A stretch of DNA of 34,063 nt from Betaproteobacteria bacterium (GCA_029884335.1 JAOUIA010000040.1:1-34063), one strand, 5' to 3'; counted from the stretch's first letter, positions 16,927-26,241 are shown. Notes: generated from the letters alone by a model not told the origin. A program made the numbers and translations.

Positions 16927-19296
16927 TCAGCCCTTCCGCGCCGAGCGCTTGCGACGCGCAGCGCCGGTCTTGGCGGCCTTCCGCGCGCCGCGCGCCCGCG
17001 GAACCGCGATGCCCGCGCCGCCCAGCACCGTGCCGATGCGCTCGGCCATCGCCTCCTGCTCCGGCGTGGCCAGCGCGCTGCGCACGCGCTCGTCGCCGGC
17101 CAGCCGCTGCAGGAGCGCGGCAAGGCGCGCGCGGTCGGCGGGATCGGCGAGGAGCTTCGGCAGCGTGGCCAGCGCCTTCTCAGGCTCGTAGCGCACGATG
17201 ATGTCCTGCTCGCCGCGGATGCGGCGCATCGCGTCCCACGGCAGCTGCGGCATCAGGTCGTCGTGCTCCTCGATCAGCGCCTGCTTGTGCTGCAGCAGCG
17301 AGAGCAGGCGCGGCTCGCCCTTGCGGGCGAGCAGGCTCGCCACGCGCGCCAGCGCCTCCGGATACCCGCCCTGGTCGATCGTCGCCAGCGCCTCGGCGAC
17401 GAACGGCAGCTCGCGGGCGTCGGCGACCGGCACGGCAGCGCCGGCGGCCGCCTGCTTGTCGGCGACGTACAGCGAGAAAACGTTGCCATACGCCTGGAAG
17501 AACGACGCCTCGCTGGCGGCGTCGCGCATCGCGCGGTAGAACTCGAGCGACGCGGAGAGCGCGGCCGAGGCCGTGCGCTCGACCCTGGCCAGCGCGTTGT
17601 CGGGAGCTGCGGGCTGACGGCTCGCGCGCACCGCTTCGGCGGCGGGGGCGAGCCACGCCAGCCAGGGATTCAGGTCCGACAGCGCCCAGCGCTGGGCTCG
17701 CAGCGGGTGGAACTGGCGGCGGAGTGCGGCCGTGTACTCGTTCGCGCCCGCCTGCACGAGCGGCTGGGCGAACAGCTCGTAGGCGCGCTGGTTGAACTCC
17801 GAGACCGCGGCCACCGCCTCGAACGGCTTCTCGTCGGCGCGCGCGAAGCGGTTGAGCCGCCGGATCACCTCCTCGAGCTCGCACTCGCGGAACGCGACGC
17901 CGTACTCCACCGTGCCGTCGCGGCCCTTGTGCTCGGTGATCTCCATGCCGTAGAGCCCCGGCGGGAGCGCCTCGATCGACTTCAGCACGGACACGATCTG
18001 CGCGTGCTCCTTCTTGGCGACCTTGCCGGAGACGAAGATGCCGAGATGCCCGATGTCCTGGTGCAGCAGCCCGACGATCACCTGCCCGCGCGCCTTGATC
18101 TCCTCGGTGGAGCCGTACACGTCGGCGACCCAGTTGAACGCCTGCTCGGGCGGGGTGATGTTGTCGCCCATCGACGCGAACAGGACGATCGGGGCGCGGA
18201 TCCCCGTGAGGTCGAAGGACTTGCCGCCCGGCCCCTTCGTCTCGCCCTTCCACAGCGTGTTGCCGACGAACAGGTTGCGGGTGATCCACTCGATCTCCTC
18301 GCGGTTCATCAGGTAGAAGCCGCCCCACCAGCGCTCGAACTCGAGGAAGCGCGGCGGCTCGGTGTCGACGTTCGCGTAGAGGTGGTAGTACTTGTCCCAG
18401 AACGTGTTCGCGGGGTTGAGGTTCTCGAAGTTCTCGACCAGGTACGCGCCGTCGAATATGCCGTTGCCCTGGTCCGCGGTGAACGACGCGAGCCACGTGC
18501 CGCCGAGCATGCCGCCCGCGTAGCGCATCGGGTTGTCCCCGGCGCCCTCCTCCCACGCGCCGCCCCAGTAGGACATCGGCGCGCCGTTGATCACGACCGG
18601 CCCCGTGTCTTCCGGATCGGCCGCGGCGAGCATCATCGCCGCCCAGCCCCCCTGGCAGTTGCCCACGATCGCGGGCTTCGCGCTGTCCGGGTGCAGTTCG
18701 CGCACCTTCTTCAAGAAGGACTTCTCGGCCTCGCACACGTCGATCAGCGTCTGCCCGGGCTCGGGGTCGCGGAAGAAGATCACGAAGTAGACCGGGTGGC
18801 CTTCGCGCAGCGCGACGCCGACCTGCGAGTCGTCCTTGAAGCCGCCGATCCCGGGGCCGTGGCCCGCGCGCGGATCGATGATGACGTACGGGCGCCGCTT
18901 CGGGTCGACCGTGACGCCCTTCGGCGGAACGATGCGCACCAGCGCGTAGTTGACGGGCCGCGCGAGCTTGCGCCCGTCGACCACCGTCTCGTAGTCGAAG
19001 TGGAGCACCGGCGGCAGGCCCGCGCGGACGTGCTCGAGGTAGTTGTTCCCGCGCCGCCGCAACGTGTCCCAGAACAGCACCGAACGCTGCGCGGCATCCA
19101 CCCCGTAGTCGAGCCACTGCGTCCACAGCCCGGCGGCGGCGGCGGGGTCGCGCACGAGGTCGGCGACGTTGTCGTCGACGGCCTTGTGCAGCGCTTCCGC
19201 GTAGACCTCCTGCGCGCGCTGCACCCGCTTCCGGTAGAGAAGCGCGACCTTCGTCGCGATGTCCTGGCTTGCGGCCAGCTGGTGTCCGATGTCCAT
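16927..19296 (-). CDS. DUF3141 protein, PHA-synthase-like alpha/beta hydrolase
   Basis: A 789-residue cytoplasmic protein of the DUF3141 family. The N-terminus (1-120) resembles the lead-in of class I PHA synthases (YLEHVRAGLPPVLHFDYE). The alpha/beta-hydrolase core has the elbow GNCQGG (212-217), a Cys nucleophile as in PHA synthases rather than Ser. A downstream Asp lies in LFASMGDNITPPEQAF and a His in LLHQDIGHLGIF, completing a Cys-Asp-His set. The C-terminus (~500-750) is helical, and the last 30 residues are Lys/Arg/Ala-rich, reminiscent of granule- or DNA-binding tails. ATG 19296 is chosen because the conserved DIGHQLAAS begins there. First gene of the pta-ackA-fabI operon. Whether it makes, cuts or transfers hydroxyacyl chains is not known. 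Confidence 0.9.
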   Translation of the reverse strand: MDIGHQLAASQDIATKVALLYRKRVQRAQEVYAEALHKAVDDNVADLVRDPAAAAGLWTQWLDYGVDAAQRSVLFWDTLRRRGNNYLEHVRAGLPPVLHFDYETVVDGRKLARPVNYALVRIVPPKGVTVDPKRRPYVIIDPRAGHGPGIGGFKDDSQVGVALREGHPVYFVIFFRDPEPGQTLIDVCEAEKSFLKKVRELHPDSAKPAIVGNCQGGWAAMMLAAADPEDTGPVVINGAPMSYWGGAWEEGAGDNPMRYAGGMLGGTWLASFTADQGNGIFDGAYLVENFENLNPANTFWDKYYHLYANVDTEPPRFLEFERWWGGFYLMNREEIEWITRNLFVGNTLWKGETKGPGGKSFDLTGIRAPIVLFASMGDNITPPEQAFNWVADVYGSTEEIKARGQVIVGLLHQDIGHLGIFVSGKVAKKEHAQIVSVLKSIEALPPGLYGMEITEHKGRDGTVEYGVAFRECELEEVIRRLNRFARADEKPFEAVAAVSEFNQRAYELFAQPLVQAGANEYTAALRRQFHPLRAQRWALSDLNPWLAWLAPAAEAVRASRQPAAPDNALARVERTASAALSASLEFYRAMRDAASEASFFQAYGNVFSLYVADKQAAAGAAVPVADARELPFVAEALATIDQGGYPEALARVASLLARKGEPRLLSLLQHKQALIEEHDDLMPQLPWDAMRRIRGEQDIIVRYEPEKALATLPKLLADPADRARLAALLQRLAGDERVRSALATPEQEAMAERIGTVLGGAGIAVPRARGARKAAKTGAARRKRSARKG

Positions 19297-19538
19297 GGGC
19301 GCCTCGGGTTGGACGAAAAGCGCTATTATGATGCGCTGCAGCAATCTCCCCGGTCTTGACATTTCTGGACCTCGGTGCAGGCCATCGGCGCTATCTGCAG
19401 ACCGCTTGCTCTGCCTCAACGAGCGGCGCGATCCAGTGTCGGGAAAAGTGTGGCTGGCGGCCGCGCAAGTGGGTAGGCTGGCCAGCCACCGTGCGGGAAG
19501 CGCCGAGGATCCGGTTGCGCCGCTTCGAGAGGTGAAAC

Positions 19539-20849
19539 GTGCCTGATTTCCATTCGATGCCACGCCAGGGCCTGCGCTCGGCCGCGGGTCATCGCGTCGC
19601 GATAGCGCTGCTCGGCGTCGCGTTGGCGTTGCCCACTGCCGGGCAAGCTCCGGCGCCATCGCAGCCCCTGCCCTGGACTACGTCCCCTTCGGCCGCCGCG
19701 CCGGCGGGCTCTGCAGCACCGGCGGCGAAGACGGATGCCGGCGCGCCGGCCTTCAAGCAGGAAGAGCTCGACCAGCTGCTCGCGCCGATAGCGCTCTATC
19801 CCGACGCGCTGCTGGCGCAGGTGCTGATGGCGTCGACCTACCCGCTCGACATCGTCTCGGCCGAGCGCTGGGTCAAGGCGAACCCGGGCCTCAAGGACAA
19901 GGCGCTGCAGGACGCCCTCGAGAAGCAGCCGTGGGACACGAGTGTCAAGTCGCTCGCCGTGTTCCCGCAGGTGCTCGCGATGATGAGCGAGAAGCTCGAC
20001 TGGACGCAAAAGCTCGGCGACGCGTTCCTCGCGCAGCAGAAGGACGTGCTCGCCACCGCGCAGTCGTTGCGCGCGAAGGCGCAGAAGGAGGGGAACCTCA
20101 AGGACACCAAGGAGCAGAAGGTGGTGGTCGAGCAGCAGGCCTCGACGACCTACATCAAGATCGAGCCGACCAACCCCGAGGTGGTGTACGTGCCGACCTA
20201 CAACCCGACCGTGGTCTACGGCTCGTGGTGGTACCCGGCCTACCCGCCCTACTACTACTATCCGCCGGGCTACGTCGCCGGCGGGGCGCTGCTGGGCTTC
20301 ACCGCGGGCGTGATAGTCGGCGGCGCGCTGTGGGGCAACTGCAACTGGGGCGGCGGCGACGTGAACATCGACATCGACCGGCACAACAGCTTCAACCGGA
20401 CGAACAACATCAGCAGCAAGGAATTCAAGCACAACGCCGACCGGCGCGGCGCAGTGCCCTACCGCGACAACAAGACGGCGCAGCAGTACGGCCGCGGGCA
20501 GAAAGCAGACGCCGCCTCGCGCGAAGCGTTCCGCGGCAAGGCAGACGCGGGCCGCCAGTCGATCCAGCGCGGCGACGTGTCCCCGGGCAGCTTCGACGCG
20601 CGCAGCGGCAGCGTCGACCGTGCCGGAGCCGGTGCGGCGAATCGCGGCAGCGGCAGCTACGCGGGGGCGAGCGCCAACGCGTTCGACTCGCGCGGCGGCG
20701 CCGCGCAGGCACGCGACAGCGGCAGCCGCGGCTCGTCGAGCATGTCGAGCGCGCGCAGCTCGGGCAACATGAGCGCGTCGCGGCCGAGCGGCGGCGGCGG
20801 CGCGCGCGGCGGCGGTGGCGGCGGGCGTGGAGGCGGAGGCCGGCGATGA
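19539..20849 (+). CDS. DUF3300 exported protein with Gly/Ser-rich tail
   Basis: A 436-residue secreted protein. The signal peptide (HRVAIALLGVALALPTAG) is followed by an Ala/Pro linker and the DUF3300 core at about 70-240 (KQEELDQLLAPIALYPDALL, QVLMASTYPLDIVSAERW, WDTSVKSLAVFPQVLAMM, EVVYVPTYNP). A Tyr/Pro-rich hinge (YPAYPPYYYYPPGY), a glycine-zipper-like hydrophobic patch and NIDIDRHN come next, then a long Gly/Ser/Arg low-complexity tail ending in RGGGGRR. The start is GTG 19539, since GAGAGG is spaced correctly before it; ATG 19557 has none. The stop overlaps the DUF2950 start (ATGA), and this gene pair is a recurrent proteobacterial unit. Function unknown, probably envelope-associated. 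Confidence 0.88.
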   Translation: MPDFHSMPRQGLRSAAGHRVAIALLGVALALPTAGQAPAPSQPLPWTTSPSAAAPAGSAAPAAKTDAGAPAFKQEELDQLLAPIALYPDALLAQVLMASTYPLDIVSAERWVKANPGLKDKALQDALEKQPWDTSVKSLAVFPQVLAMMSEKLDWTQKLGDAFLAQQKDVLATAQSLRAKAQKEGNLKDTKEQKVVVEQQASTTYIKIEPTNPEVVYVPTYNPTVVYGSWWYPAYPPYYYYPPGYVAGGALLGFTAGVIVGGALWGNCNWGGGDVNIDIDRHNSFNRTNNISSKEFKHNADRRGAVPYRDNKTAQQYGRGQKADAASREAFRGKADAGRQSIQRGDVSPGSFDARSGSVDRAGAGAANRGSGSYAGASANAFDSRGGAAQARDSGSRGSSSMSSARSSGNMSASRPSGGGGARGGGGGGRGGGGRR

Positions 20850-21811
20850 GAACGCACGACAATCAAGCGCCGGGTGCGGCGAGCTTCGCGCGCGCCGGCG
20901 GCCGGCTGCTGACCGCGACCCTGCTCGCCTTCGCGCTGCTCGCGTTCTCCGGCGGCGCGGCCGCGCAGACGCAACGCTCGTTCGCCACGCCGGACCTCGC
21001 CGTCGAGGCGCTCCTGCAGGCCGTCCAGGCGCAGGATGCCGCAGCGCTCGTGGCCGTGCTGGGCCCCGCGCGCGAGTGGCTCTTCACCGGCGACCGCGTC
21101 GCGGATCGCGCCATGACGAAGAGCTTCGCCGACGCGTACAAGGCGAAGCACCGCATCGCGGCCGAAGGCGACAAGGCGACGCTGCTGATCGGTGCGGACG
21201 ACTACCCGTTCGCGTTTCCGCTCGTGCGCACGGGCAGCGAGTGGCGCTTCGACACCGAGGCAGGCAAGGACACGCTGCTCGCGCGGCGCATCGGCGGCAA
21301 CGAGCTCGCGGCGATCGAGGTGCTGCGCGCGATCGTCGACGCGCAGATCGAGTACGCCTCGGCGGACCGCAACGGCAACGGCGTGCTGGAGTACGCGCGC
21401 AAGTTCGAAAGCTCGCCCGGCAAGCGCGACGGCCTGTACTGGAAGGCGAAGGCGGGCGAGCCGGAGAGCCCGCTCGGGCCGCTGCTCGCCCACGCTTCCG
21501 CGCAGGGATACACGAAGGCCAAGCAGGGCCCGACGCCCTACCACGGCTACCTGTTCCGGCTGCTCGACGGGCAAGGGAAGCCCGGCGCGCCCGACGCGGT
21601 CGACTACGTCGTGCGCGGCCGAACGATCGGCGGCTTCGCGGCGGTCGCCTATCCGGCGAAGTACGGCAACACCGGCATCATGACGTTCGTCGTCAACCAC
21701 GACGGCGTGGTCCACCAGGCCGACCTGGGGCCGAAAACCGCCGCAATCGCGGGCAAGACGAAGCGGATGGTGCTGGGCCCGGCGTGGACGAGGGTCGACG
21801 CGAAGAAGTAG
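20846..21811 (+). CDS. DUF2950 exported protein
   Basis: A 321-residue predicted periplasmic protein. The signal peptide is cleaved near AAAQ-TQRSF. The DUF2950 body follows: FATPDLAVEALLQAVQAQD, the WRFDTEAGKDTLLARRIGGN segment, a YASADRNGNGVLEYARKFESS stretch with an EF-hand-like D-x-N-x-N-G loop, YHGYLFRLLDGQG and a GNTGIMTFVVNHDGVVHQADLG end. The acidic loop could bind calcium, which is suggestive only. Its ATG overlaps the stop of the DUF3300 gene by four bases, so both are made together and probably act in the same envelope process. Converges on mnmA with a 22-bp gap. Confidence 0.9.
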   Translation: MRTHDNQAPGAASFARAGGRLLTATLLAFALLAFSGGAAAQTQRSFATPDLAVEALLQAVQAQDAAALVAVLGPAREWLFTGDRVADRAMTKSFADAYKAKHRIAAEGDKATLLIGADDYPFAFPLVRTGSEWRFDTEAGKDTLLARRIGGNELAAIEVLRAIVDAQIEYASADRNGNGVLEYARKFESSPGKRDGLYWKAKAGEPESPLGPLLAHASAQGYTKAKQGPTPYHGYLFRLLDGQGKPGAPDAVDYVVRGRTIGGFAAVAYPAKYGNTGIMTFVVNHDGVVHQADLGPKTAAIAGKTKRMVLGPAWTRVDAKK

Positions 21812-21833
21812 CCGCGCGGCAGCCGCGGGGCGC

Positions 21834-22970
21834 CTACTTCGCCGCGATCGCCGCCGCGCCCGCGGGCGCGGCACGAACGCCCGGCGCCCCCGCGATGACC
21901 GCGCCGCCCAGGCAGGTCTCGCCGTCGTAGAGCACGAGGTACTGCCCCGGCGTCGGCGCCCACTGCGGCGCGTCGAACGTCGCGCGCAACCCGTCGTCCG
22001 ACTGCACGACGTCGCAGCGCGCATCGGGCATCCGGTAGCGCGTCTTGGCGCCGAAACTCGCGGGCAACGGCGGCGCCTCGCCGGCGATCCAGTGCGGCTC
22101 GATCGCGTCCACCTCGCGCCGGTAGAGCAGCGGATGGTCGTGGCCCTGCACGACGGTCAGCGTGTTGCGAGCGAGGTCCTTGCCGGCGACGAACCACGGC
22201 GCATCCGCGGCGTCGCGCCGGCCGCCGATGCGCAAGCCCTGCCGCTGGCCGAGCGTGTAATAGGCGAGCCCGTCGTGCGTGCCGACCGTGCGCCCGTCGG
22301 GCGTCGCCATCGGCCCCGGCTCGCGCGGCAGGTAGCGGCCGAGGAACTCGCGGAAGCGCCGCTCGCCGATGAAGCAGATGCCGGTCGAGTCCTTCTTCGC
22401 CCACGTCGGGATGCCCTCGCGCTTCGCGATCGCGCGCACCTCGCGCTTGGGCAGCTCGCCGAGCGGGAAGAGCACCGGCGCGAGCTGCGCCTGCGTCAGG
22501 CGGTGGAGGAAGTACGTCTGGTCCTTCGTCGCGTCGAGAGCCTTCAGCAGCTCGACCGGCCCGCCGCGCCCCTGCGCTCGCCGCGCGCGCGCGTAGTGCC
22601 CGGTGGCGATCCAGTCGGCGCCGAGCGCGAGCGCGTGGTCGAGAAAGGCCGCGAACTTGATCTCGCTGTTGCACAGCACGTCGGGATTCGGCGTGCGCCC
22701 GGCGCGGTACTCGCGCAGGAAGTGCGCGAACACGCGCTCGCGGTACGCCTCGGCGAAGTTGACCGCCTCGAGGTCGATGCCGATGACGTCGGCCACGCTC
22801 GCCGCGTCGACCAGGTCCGCGCGCGAGGTGCAGTGCTCGTCGGTGTCGTCGTCCTCCCAGTTCTTCATGAAGACGCCGACGACCTCGTACCCCTGCTGCT
22901 TCAGCAGCCACGCCGCGACCGACGAATCCACGCCGCCGGACATGCCCACGACGACGCGCTCCCTGCTCAT
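21834..22970 (-). CDS. mnmA: tRNA-specific 2-thiouridylase MnmA
   Basis: Thiolates U34 of Lys, Glu and Gln tRNAs using relayed persulfide sulfur and ATP. The product has 378 residues. The PP-loop SGGVDSS is at 11-17. The catalytic Cys100 lies in [12 protein letters not shown] and Cys199 in [10 protein letters not shown], giving the disulfide/persulfide pair of the family. GLRIGG and the C-terminal [15 protein letters not shown] finish the beta-barrel domains. Length is normal, with an Ala-rich extension of about 20 residues at the end. It lies 22 bp after nudJ, the same pairing as in E. coli. Confidence 0.97.
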   Translation of the reverse strand: MSRERVVVGMSGGVDSSVAAWLLKQQGYEVVGVFMKNWEDDDTDEHCTSRADLVDAASVADVIGIDLEAVNFAEAYRERVFAHFLREYRAGRTPNPDVLCNSEIKFAAFLDHALALGADWIATGHYARARRAQGRGGPVELLKALDATKDQTYFLHRLTQAQLAPVLFPLGELPKREVRAIAKREGIPTWAKKDSTGICFIGERRFREFLGRYLPREPGPMATPDGRTVGTHDGLAYYTLGQRQGLRIGGRRDAADAPWFVAGKDLARNTLTVVQGHDHPLLYRREVDAIEPHWIAGEAPPLPASFGAKTRYRMPDARCDVVQSDDGLRATFDAPQWAPTPGQYLVLYDGETCLGGAVIAGAPGVRAAPAGAAAIAAK

Positions 22971-22992
22971 TGCCCGTTCACGCGAGCCATGG

Positions 22993-23463
22993 TCACGCGA
23001 TCTCGGGGCCGACGTCCTGCACGACGTCGAAGGGCAGGCGCCGGCCGGCGCGGTAGTCCTCGATGCAGCGGAGCACGAGCGGGCTGCGGTGCTCGCCGCG
23101 GCGCGCGACGACCTCGTCGTACGAGAGCCAGAGAGTCTCGACGATTCCCTCGTCGAGCGGCCGGCCGGCCGCTTCGCCGATCGCGCGCGCGGCGAAGGCG
23201 ATGCGCACGAACGTGTCGCCGTTGTCCGGCGCCACCCAGCGATAGACGCCGACCAGCGCGAAGGGCTCGACGTGCCAGGCCGCCTCCTCGAGCGTCTCGC
23301 GCGCGGCGCCGTGCGCCAGCGATTCCCCCGGCTCGAGGTGCCCTGCCGGCTGGTTGATGCGCAACCCGCGCCTGGTGACTTCGCGCACCAGCAGGTAACG
23401 CCCTTCGCGCTCGACGACGGCGGCGACGGTGACGGCGGGGCGGGCGGGAAGCAGGCGGCTCAT
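22993..23463 (-). CDS. nudJ: Nudix hydrolase, NudJ-like phosphatase
   Basis: A 156-residue Nudix protein. NudJ hydrolyses HMP-pyrophosphate and nucleoside di/triphosphates in E. coli. The Nudix box runs from GHLEPGESL to [10 protein letters not shown] (about 41-63); the catalytic RE and EE are intact, while the Gly of the EExG end is Ala. Downstream, [20 protein letters not shown] and [21 protein letters not shown] match NudJ in order and spacing. It is directly upstream of mnmA, as in enterobacteria, which supports orthology. Confidence 0.92.
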   Translation of the reverse strand: MSRLLPARPAVTVAAVVEREGRYLLVREVTRRGLRINQPAGHLEPGESLAHGAARETLEEAAWHVEPFALVGVYRWVAPDNGDTFVRIAFAARAIGEAAGRPLDEGIVETLWLSYDEVVARRGEHRSPLVLRCIEDYRAGRRLPFDVVQDVGPEIA

Positions 23464-23502
23464 CGCGCGATTCTGACACCGGGACCCGAGTCCGGCCCCT
23501 GC

Positions 23503-23537
23503 AAAAGCGAACGCCGCGGCCTCGCGGCGCGCGGCGT
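23503..23537 (-). terminator. Candidate intrinsic terminator
   Basis: Downstream of the Ala/Pro-rich gene on the minus strand. A GC-only stem (ACGCCGC 23511-23517 with GCGGCGT 23531-23537) is followed on the minus strand by TCGCTTTTGC. A second perfect 9-bp hairpin (CCCGGTCGC 23544-23552 with GCGACCGGG 23560-23568) lies just before it. The T-run is short, so efficiency is uncertain. Confidence 0.5.
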
Positions 23538-23580
23538 CCGGGTCCCGGTCGCAAGCGTCGCGACCGGGGAAGGGCCGACC

Positions 23581-23988
23581 TTACTTCTTCGGCGCGGCGG
23601 CGGGAGCGGCAGCCGGGGCGGCAGCGGCGGGAGCGGCAGCCGGGGCAGCGGCGGCGGGCGCAGCAGCCGGGGCAGCGGCGGCCGGGGCGGCAGCCGGGGC
23701 GGCCTTCTTCGCCGTCGCGTCGGCCTTCTTCGGCGCCGTCGCGGCCGGCTTGGTCGTCACGGCGGGCGCCGCGGCGGTCGTCGCGGGCTTGGTCTTCTTG
23801 ACCGAGCCGTCGCCGGCCTTCTTGACAGCCGCGTCGCCGGCCTTCATGGGTTCCGCTGCCTTCGCGGCGGGCGCGGCGGGCGCAGCGGCAGGCGCCGCGG
23901 CCGGGGCGGCAGCGGGCGCCGCAGTCTGGGCGATCGCAGCCGACGAAGCGAACAGCCCGGCGACCAGGGTGATGAGCAACTTGTTCAT
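23581..23988 (-). CDS. Exported Ala/Pro/Lys-rich low-complexity protein
   Basis: A 135-residue protein with a clean signal peptide (MNKLLITLVAGLFASSAAIAQ), so the product should be exported. The mature part consists of PAAA repeats flanking a Lys/Thr-rich centre with several AVKKAGDGSVKK-like and TKPATT-like stretches. No globular domain is visible. AAAGGAT lies about 8 bases before ATG 23988. The repeats are encoded by near-identical GC-rich codons and are prone to length change. It could be a periplasmic spacer or a cell-wall or polyanion-binding protein; function unknown. The 280 bp upstream (23989-24268) shows no second gene and no strong promoter. Confidence 0.7.
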   Translation of the reverse strand: MNKLLITLVAGLFASSAAIAQTAAPAAAPAAAPAAAPAAPAAKAAEPMKAGDAAVKKAGDGSVKKTKPATTAAAPAVTTKPAATAPKKADATAKKAAPAAAPAAAAPAAAPAAAAPAAAPAAAAPAAAPAAAPKK

Positions 23989-24268
23989 GTGAAACAATCC
24001 TTTAGGGTATGTCTAGGGGTCGCGGCGACCGCTGCGCGCCGGCTCTTCCGACCGGTTGCCAGGACGGGTCCAAGGTTCCGGTGAGGACTTGCAACCCTCC
24101 CGGCGCTCCGATCAAACCGCCGCGAGCCAAGAACGCGCCGATGTTGCAGTGCGTTGACACAAGGCAGGGGGGCGAGGGCGCATGGACAAGTGGTTCGGGG
24201 AACCTTGAGGCTCGATCCCCTGCTTCCCGCGACCATCGTGGCGGCGGGCTTACCCCCAACCCCGCGCT

Positions 24269-24958
24269 TCACTCCCCGAGCGGCATCTCGCGCTGCAGCC
24301 AACCCCGGATCAGCGGTACCGTGATGGGCCGCTTGGTCGCAAGCGAGTGCGCGTCGAGCGCGATCAGAGCTTGCACCAGCGACGCCATGTCGCGGCGCCC
24401 GTGGGCGAGCAGGTACGCGATCGCGTCGTCGCCGAGGCGGAAGCCGCGCTGCCGCGCGAAGGCCGCCAGTGCCGCGGGCTTCGCCGCGTCGTCGAGCGGG
24501 ACGACCTCGTAGACGAGCCCCCAGCCGAGCCGCGTGCGCAGGTCCTCGCGCACAGCGAGCCGCGCCGGCGGCACCGACGCGGCGACCGCAAGCTGTCCCC
24601 CGGTCGCCGCCAGCGCGTTGTAGAGCGTGAAGAGACGCGCCTGCGAGTCCGGGTCCGCGCGATCCACGTCGTCGACGGTCACCAGCGCTCGCGGCTCGGG
24701 GAGCGTGTCCGGTACGTCCGCAGGGCGCTTGCAGTGCCGCGCCGGGCGCCCCGCCCCTGCTGCCGCGGCCGCCATTGCCTGCAACAGGTGCGACTTGCCC
24801 GCCCCGCTCGCCCCCCAGACGAACACGCCGGTCTCGGGAAGCAGCGCGGCGGAGAAGCGGACCAGCGCTTCGCAGGCCTCCGCGTTCGGGCCGGCGACGA
24901 AGTTCGCGAACGTCGGCGCGGGCTCGGGCGCCAGCGCGAAGGTCAGCTGCTCGGCCAT
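24269..24958 (-). CDS. hda: DnaA regulatory inactivator Hda
   Basis: AAA+ protein of 229 residues which, with the DNA-loaded sliding clamp, stimulates ATP hydrolysis by DnaA and prevents re-initiation. The N-terminal EQLTFAL fits the clamp-binding QLxLxL-type motif. Walker A GASGAGKS is at 49-56, Walker B is LVTVDDVDRA, and the region around RLGWGLVYEVVPLDD carries the AAA+ arginine and lid elements. There is no DnaA-type DNA-binding domain, as expected. Its ATG overlaps the stop of the upstream membrane protein gene by one base (TGATG). The order hda – AI-2E exporter – purM is a familiar betaproteobacterial layout. Confidence 0.93.
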   Translation of the reverse strand: MAEQLTFALAPEPAPTFANFVAGPNAEACEALVRFSAALLPETGVFVWGASGAGKSHLLQAMAAAAAGAGRPARHCKRPADVPDTLPEPRALVTVDDVDRADPDSQARLFTLYNALAATGGQLAVAASVPPARLAVREDLRTRLGWGLVYEVVPLDDAAKPAALAAFARQRGFRLGDDAIAYLLAHGRRDMASLVQALIALDAHSLATKRPITVPLIRGWLQREMPLGE

Positions 24959-26127
24959 CAGGGCTCGCGATACAGCGGCGAGACGACGTAGGCCGCGCGC
25001 AGGTGGCGAAGCCCCACGAGCAGGGCCGCCGACACGGGCAGCGCCAGCAGCACTCCGGCGATGCCGAACAGCTGCCCGAACGCGAGCAGCGCAAAGATCA
25101 CCGCAAGCGGGTGCAGCCCGATGCGGTCGCCGACGAGCCACGGAACGAGCACGTAGTTCTCGAGGAGCTGGCCCGCGCCGTAGACGGCCAGCACGGCGAG
25201 GAAGAACGGCAGCCCGGACCACTGCAGCAGCGCAGCGACGACGCCGAGCACGAGGCCGAGGCCGAAGCCCACGTAGGGGATGAACACGAGCAGGCCGGTG
25301 AGCACGCCGATCGCGATCGCGTTGCCGAGCCCCACGAGCGAGAGCGCGAGTGCGTAGTAGGCGGCGAGCGCGAGCATGACCAGTAGCTGCCCGCGCAGGA
25401 ACTCGGCGAGCACCGCGTCGACCTCGCGCGCCATCGTGTGCACGAGGCCCTGCCAGCGACGCGGGACGAGGTCGTCGGCGCGCGAGAGGATCACGTTCCA
25501 GTCACGCAGCACGTAGAACATGACAACCGGAATCAGCGCCAGATTGACGAGTATGGCGACGAGGAGCGCGCCGCCGGTGCGCACGCCGGAGGCAAGGTGC
25601 CCGCCCAGCTCGCGCACGCTGTCCATGTGCTCCGCGATCAGCGTGCGAAGCGTCGCCCAGTCGAAGGCGAGCCGGATGCCGAGGCTCGCCTCGAGCCATG
25701 GCGCGACGAGGCTCTGCAGGCGGTCGGCCAGCTCGGGCACCCGCGCGCCGAGCAGCGACGTTTCCGAGCGCACGAGCGGGATGAGCACCACGAACAGCGC
25801 GGCGATGGCCAGGCAGAACGCAAGCACGGCGAGCGTCGTTCCGACGCCGCGGCCGATGCCGTGGCGCTCGAGCGCGGCGACGAGCGGCGTGCCGAGATAG
25901 GCGAGGATCGCGCCCACCAGGAACGGCGTCAGCACCGGTCCCAGCCAGTGTAGCGCCAGCGCGACGACGGTCGCCGCACCCGCGACCCACAGGTAATGGC
26001 GCAGCGCGATCGGCCGGTGCGCGTGGGCCGCGCCTTCAACGACGGCCGCGCCGGCGGCCTCGGCGTCCGCGAGCGTCGCGCGCTGCGCGTCCGGGAGGCC
26101 GCCCGGGGCAGGGGGCTGAGCGGTCAT
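24958..26127 (-). CDS. AI-2E family transporter (PerM/YdgG-like)
   Basis: A 389-residue inner-membrane protein. After a soluble N-terminus (1-42) come hydrophobic segments at about 45-62, 64-82 and 95-115, then a long amphipathic middle ([20 protein letters not shown]...) typical of the family. The conserved [40 protein letters not shown] and [20 protein letters not shown] segments follow. Family members export autoinducer-2 or act as permeases or sodium/proton exchangers, so the substrate here is not determined. It overlaps hda by one base and diverges from purM, whose promoter lies just upstream. Confidence 0.9.
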   Translation of the reverse strand: MTAQPPAPGGLPDAQRATLADAEAAGAAVVEGAAHAHRPIALRHYLWVAGAATVVALALHWLGPVLTPFLVGAILAYLGTPLVAALERHGIGRGVGTTLAVLAFCLAIAALFVVLIPLVRSETSLLGARVPELADRLQSLVAPWLEASLGIRLAFDWATLRTLIAEHMDSVRELGGHLASGVRTGGALLVAILVNLALIPVVMFYVLRDWNVILSRADDLVPRRWQGLVHTMAREVDAVLAEFLRGQLLVMLALAAYYALALSLVGLGNAIAIGVLTGLLVFIPYVGFGLGLVLGVVAALLQWSGLPFFLAVLAVYGAGQLLENYVLVPWLVGDRIGLHPLAVIFALLAFGQLFGIAGVLLALPVSAALLVGLRHLRAAYVVSPLYREP

Positions 26128-26128
26128 T

Positions 26129-26137
26129 TGCTAGAAT
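26129..26137 (+). promoter_or_regulatory. Extended -10 promoter for purM
   Basis: TGCTAGAAT matches the extended -10 pattern TGnTATAAT with one change, immediately upstream of the AI-2E gene ATG (26127, minus strand). It would start the purM transcript near 26144 and leave a ~100-base leader before ATG 26242. No -35 consensus is apparent, consistent with an extended -10 promoter. Confidence 0.5.
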
Positions 26138-26241
26138 CGCCGTTCGTGCGCGAAACGGGGAGAATACCGTGCCGCGCGGCCCGCCTCCAACGCGGGCGAC
26201 GCCCGCGCGATGCGCCCCCGCCTCCCCGACCACCGTCCGGA

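Noticed and set aside
16726-19359. 877-residue open frame antisense to the DUF3141 gene
   Set aside because: Compositional shadow with no domain; the minus-strand protein has clear motifs and operon context.
19356-19361. TTGACA as -35 of the DUF3300 promoter
   Set aside because: No -10-like hexamer lies 16-18 bp downstream.
22993-23463. Inactive Nudix protein because the EExG glycine is Ala
   Set aside because: Catalytic RE and EE residues are intact, and the rest matches NudJ closely.
24002-24259. 85-residue minus-strand frame upstream of the Ala/Pro-rich gene
   Set aside because: No ribosome-binding site, no recognisable composition or motif; treated as intergenic.
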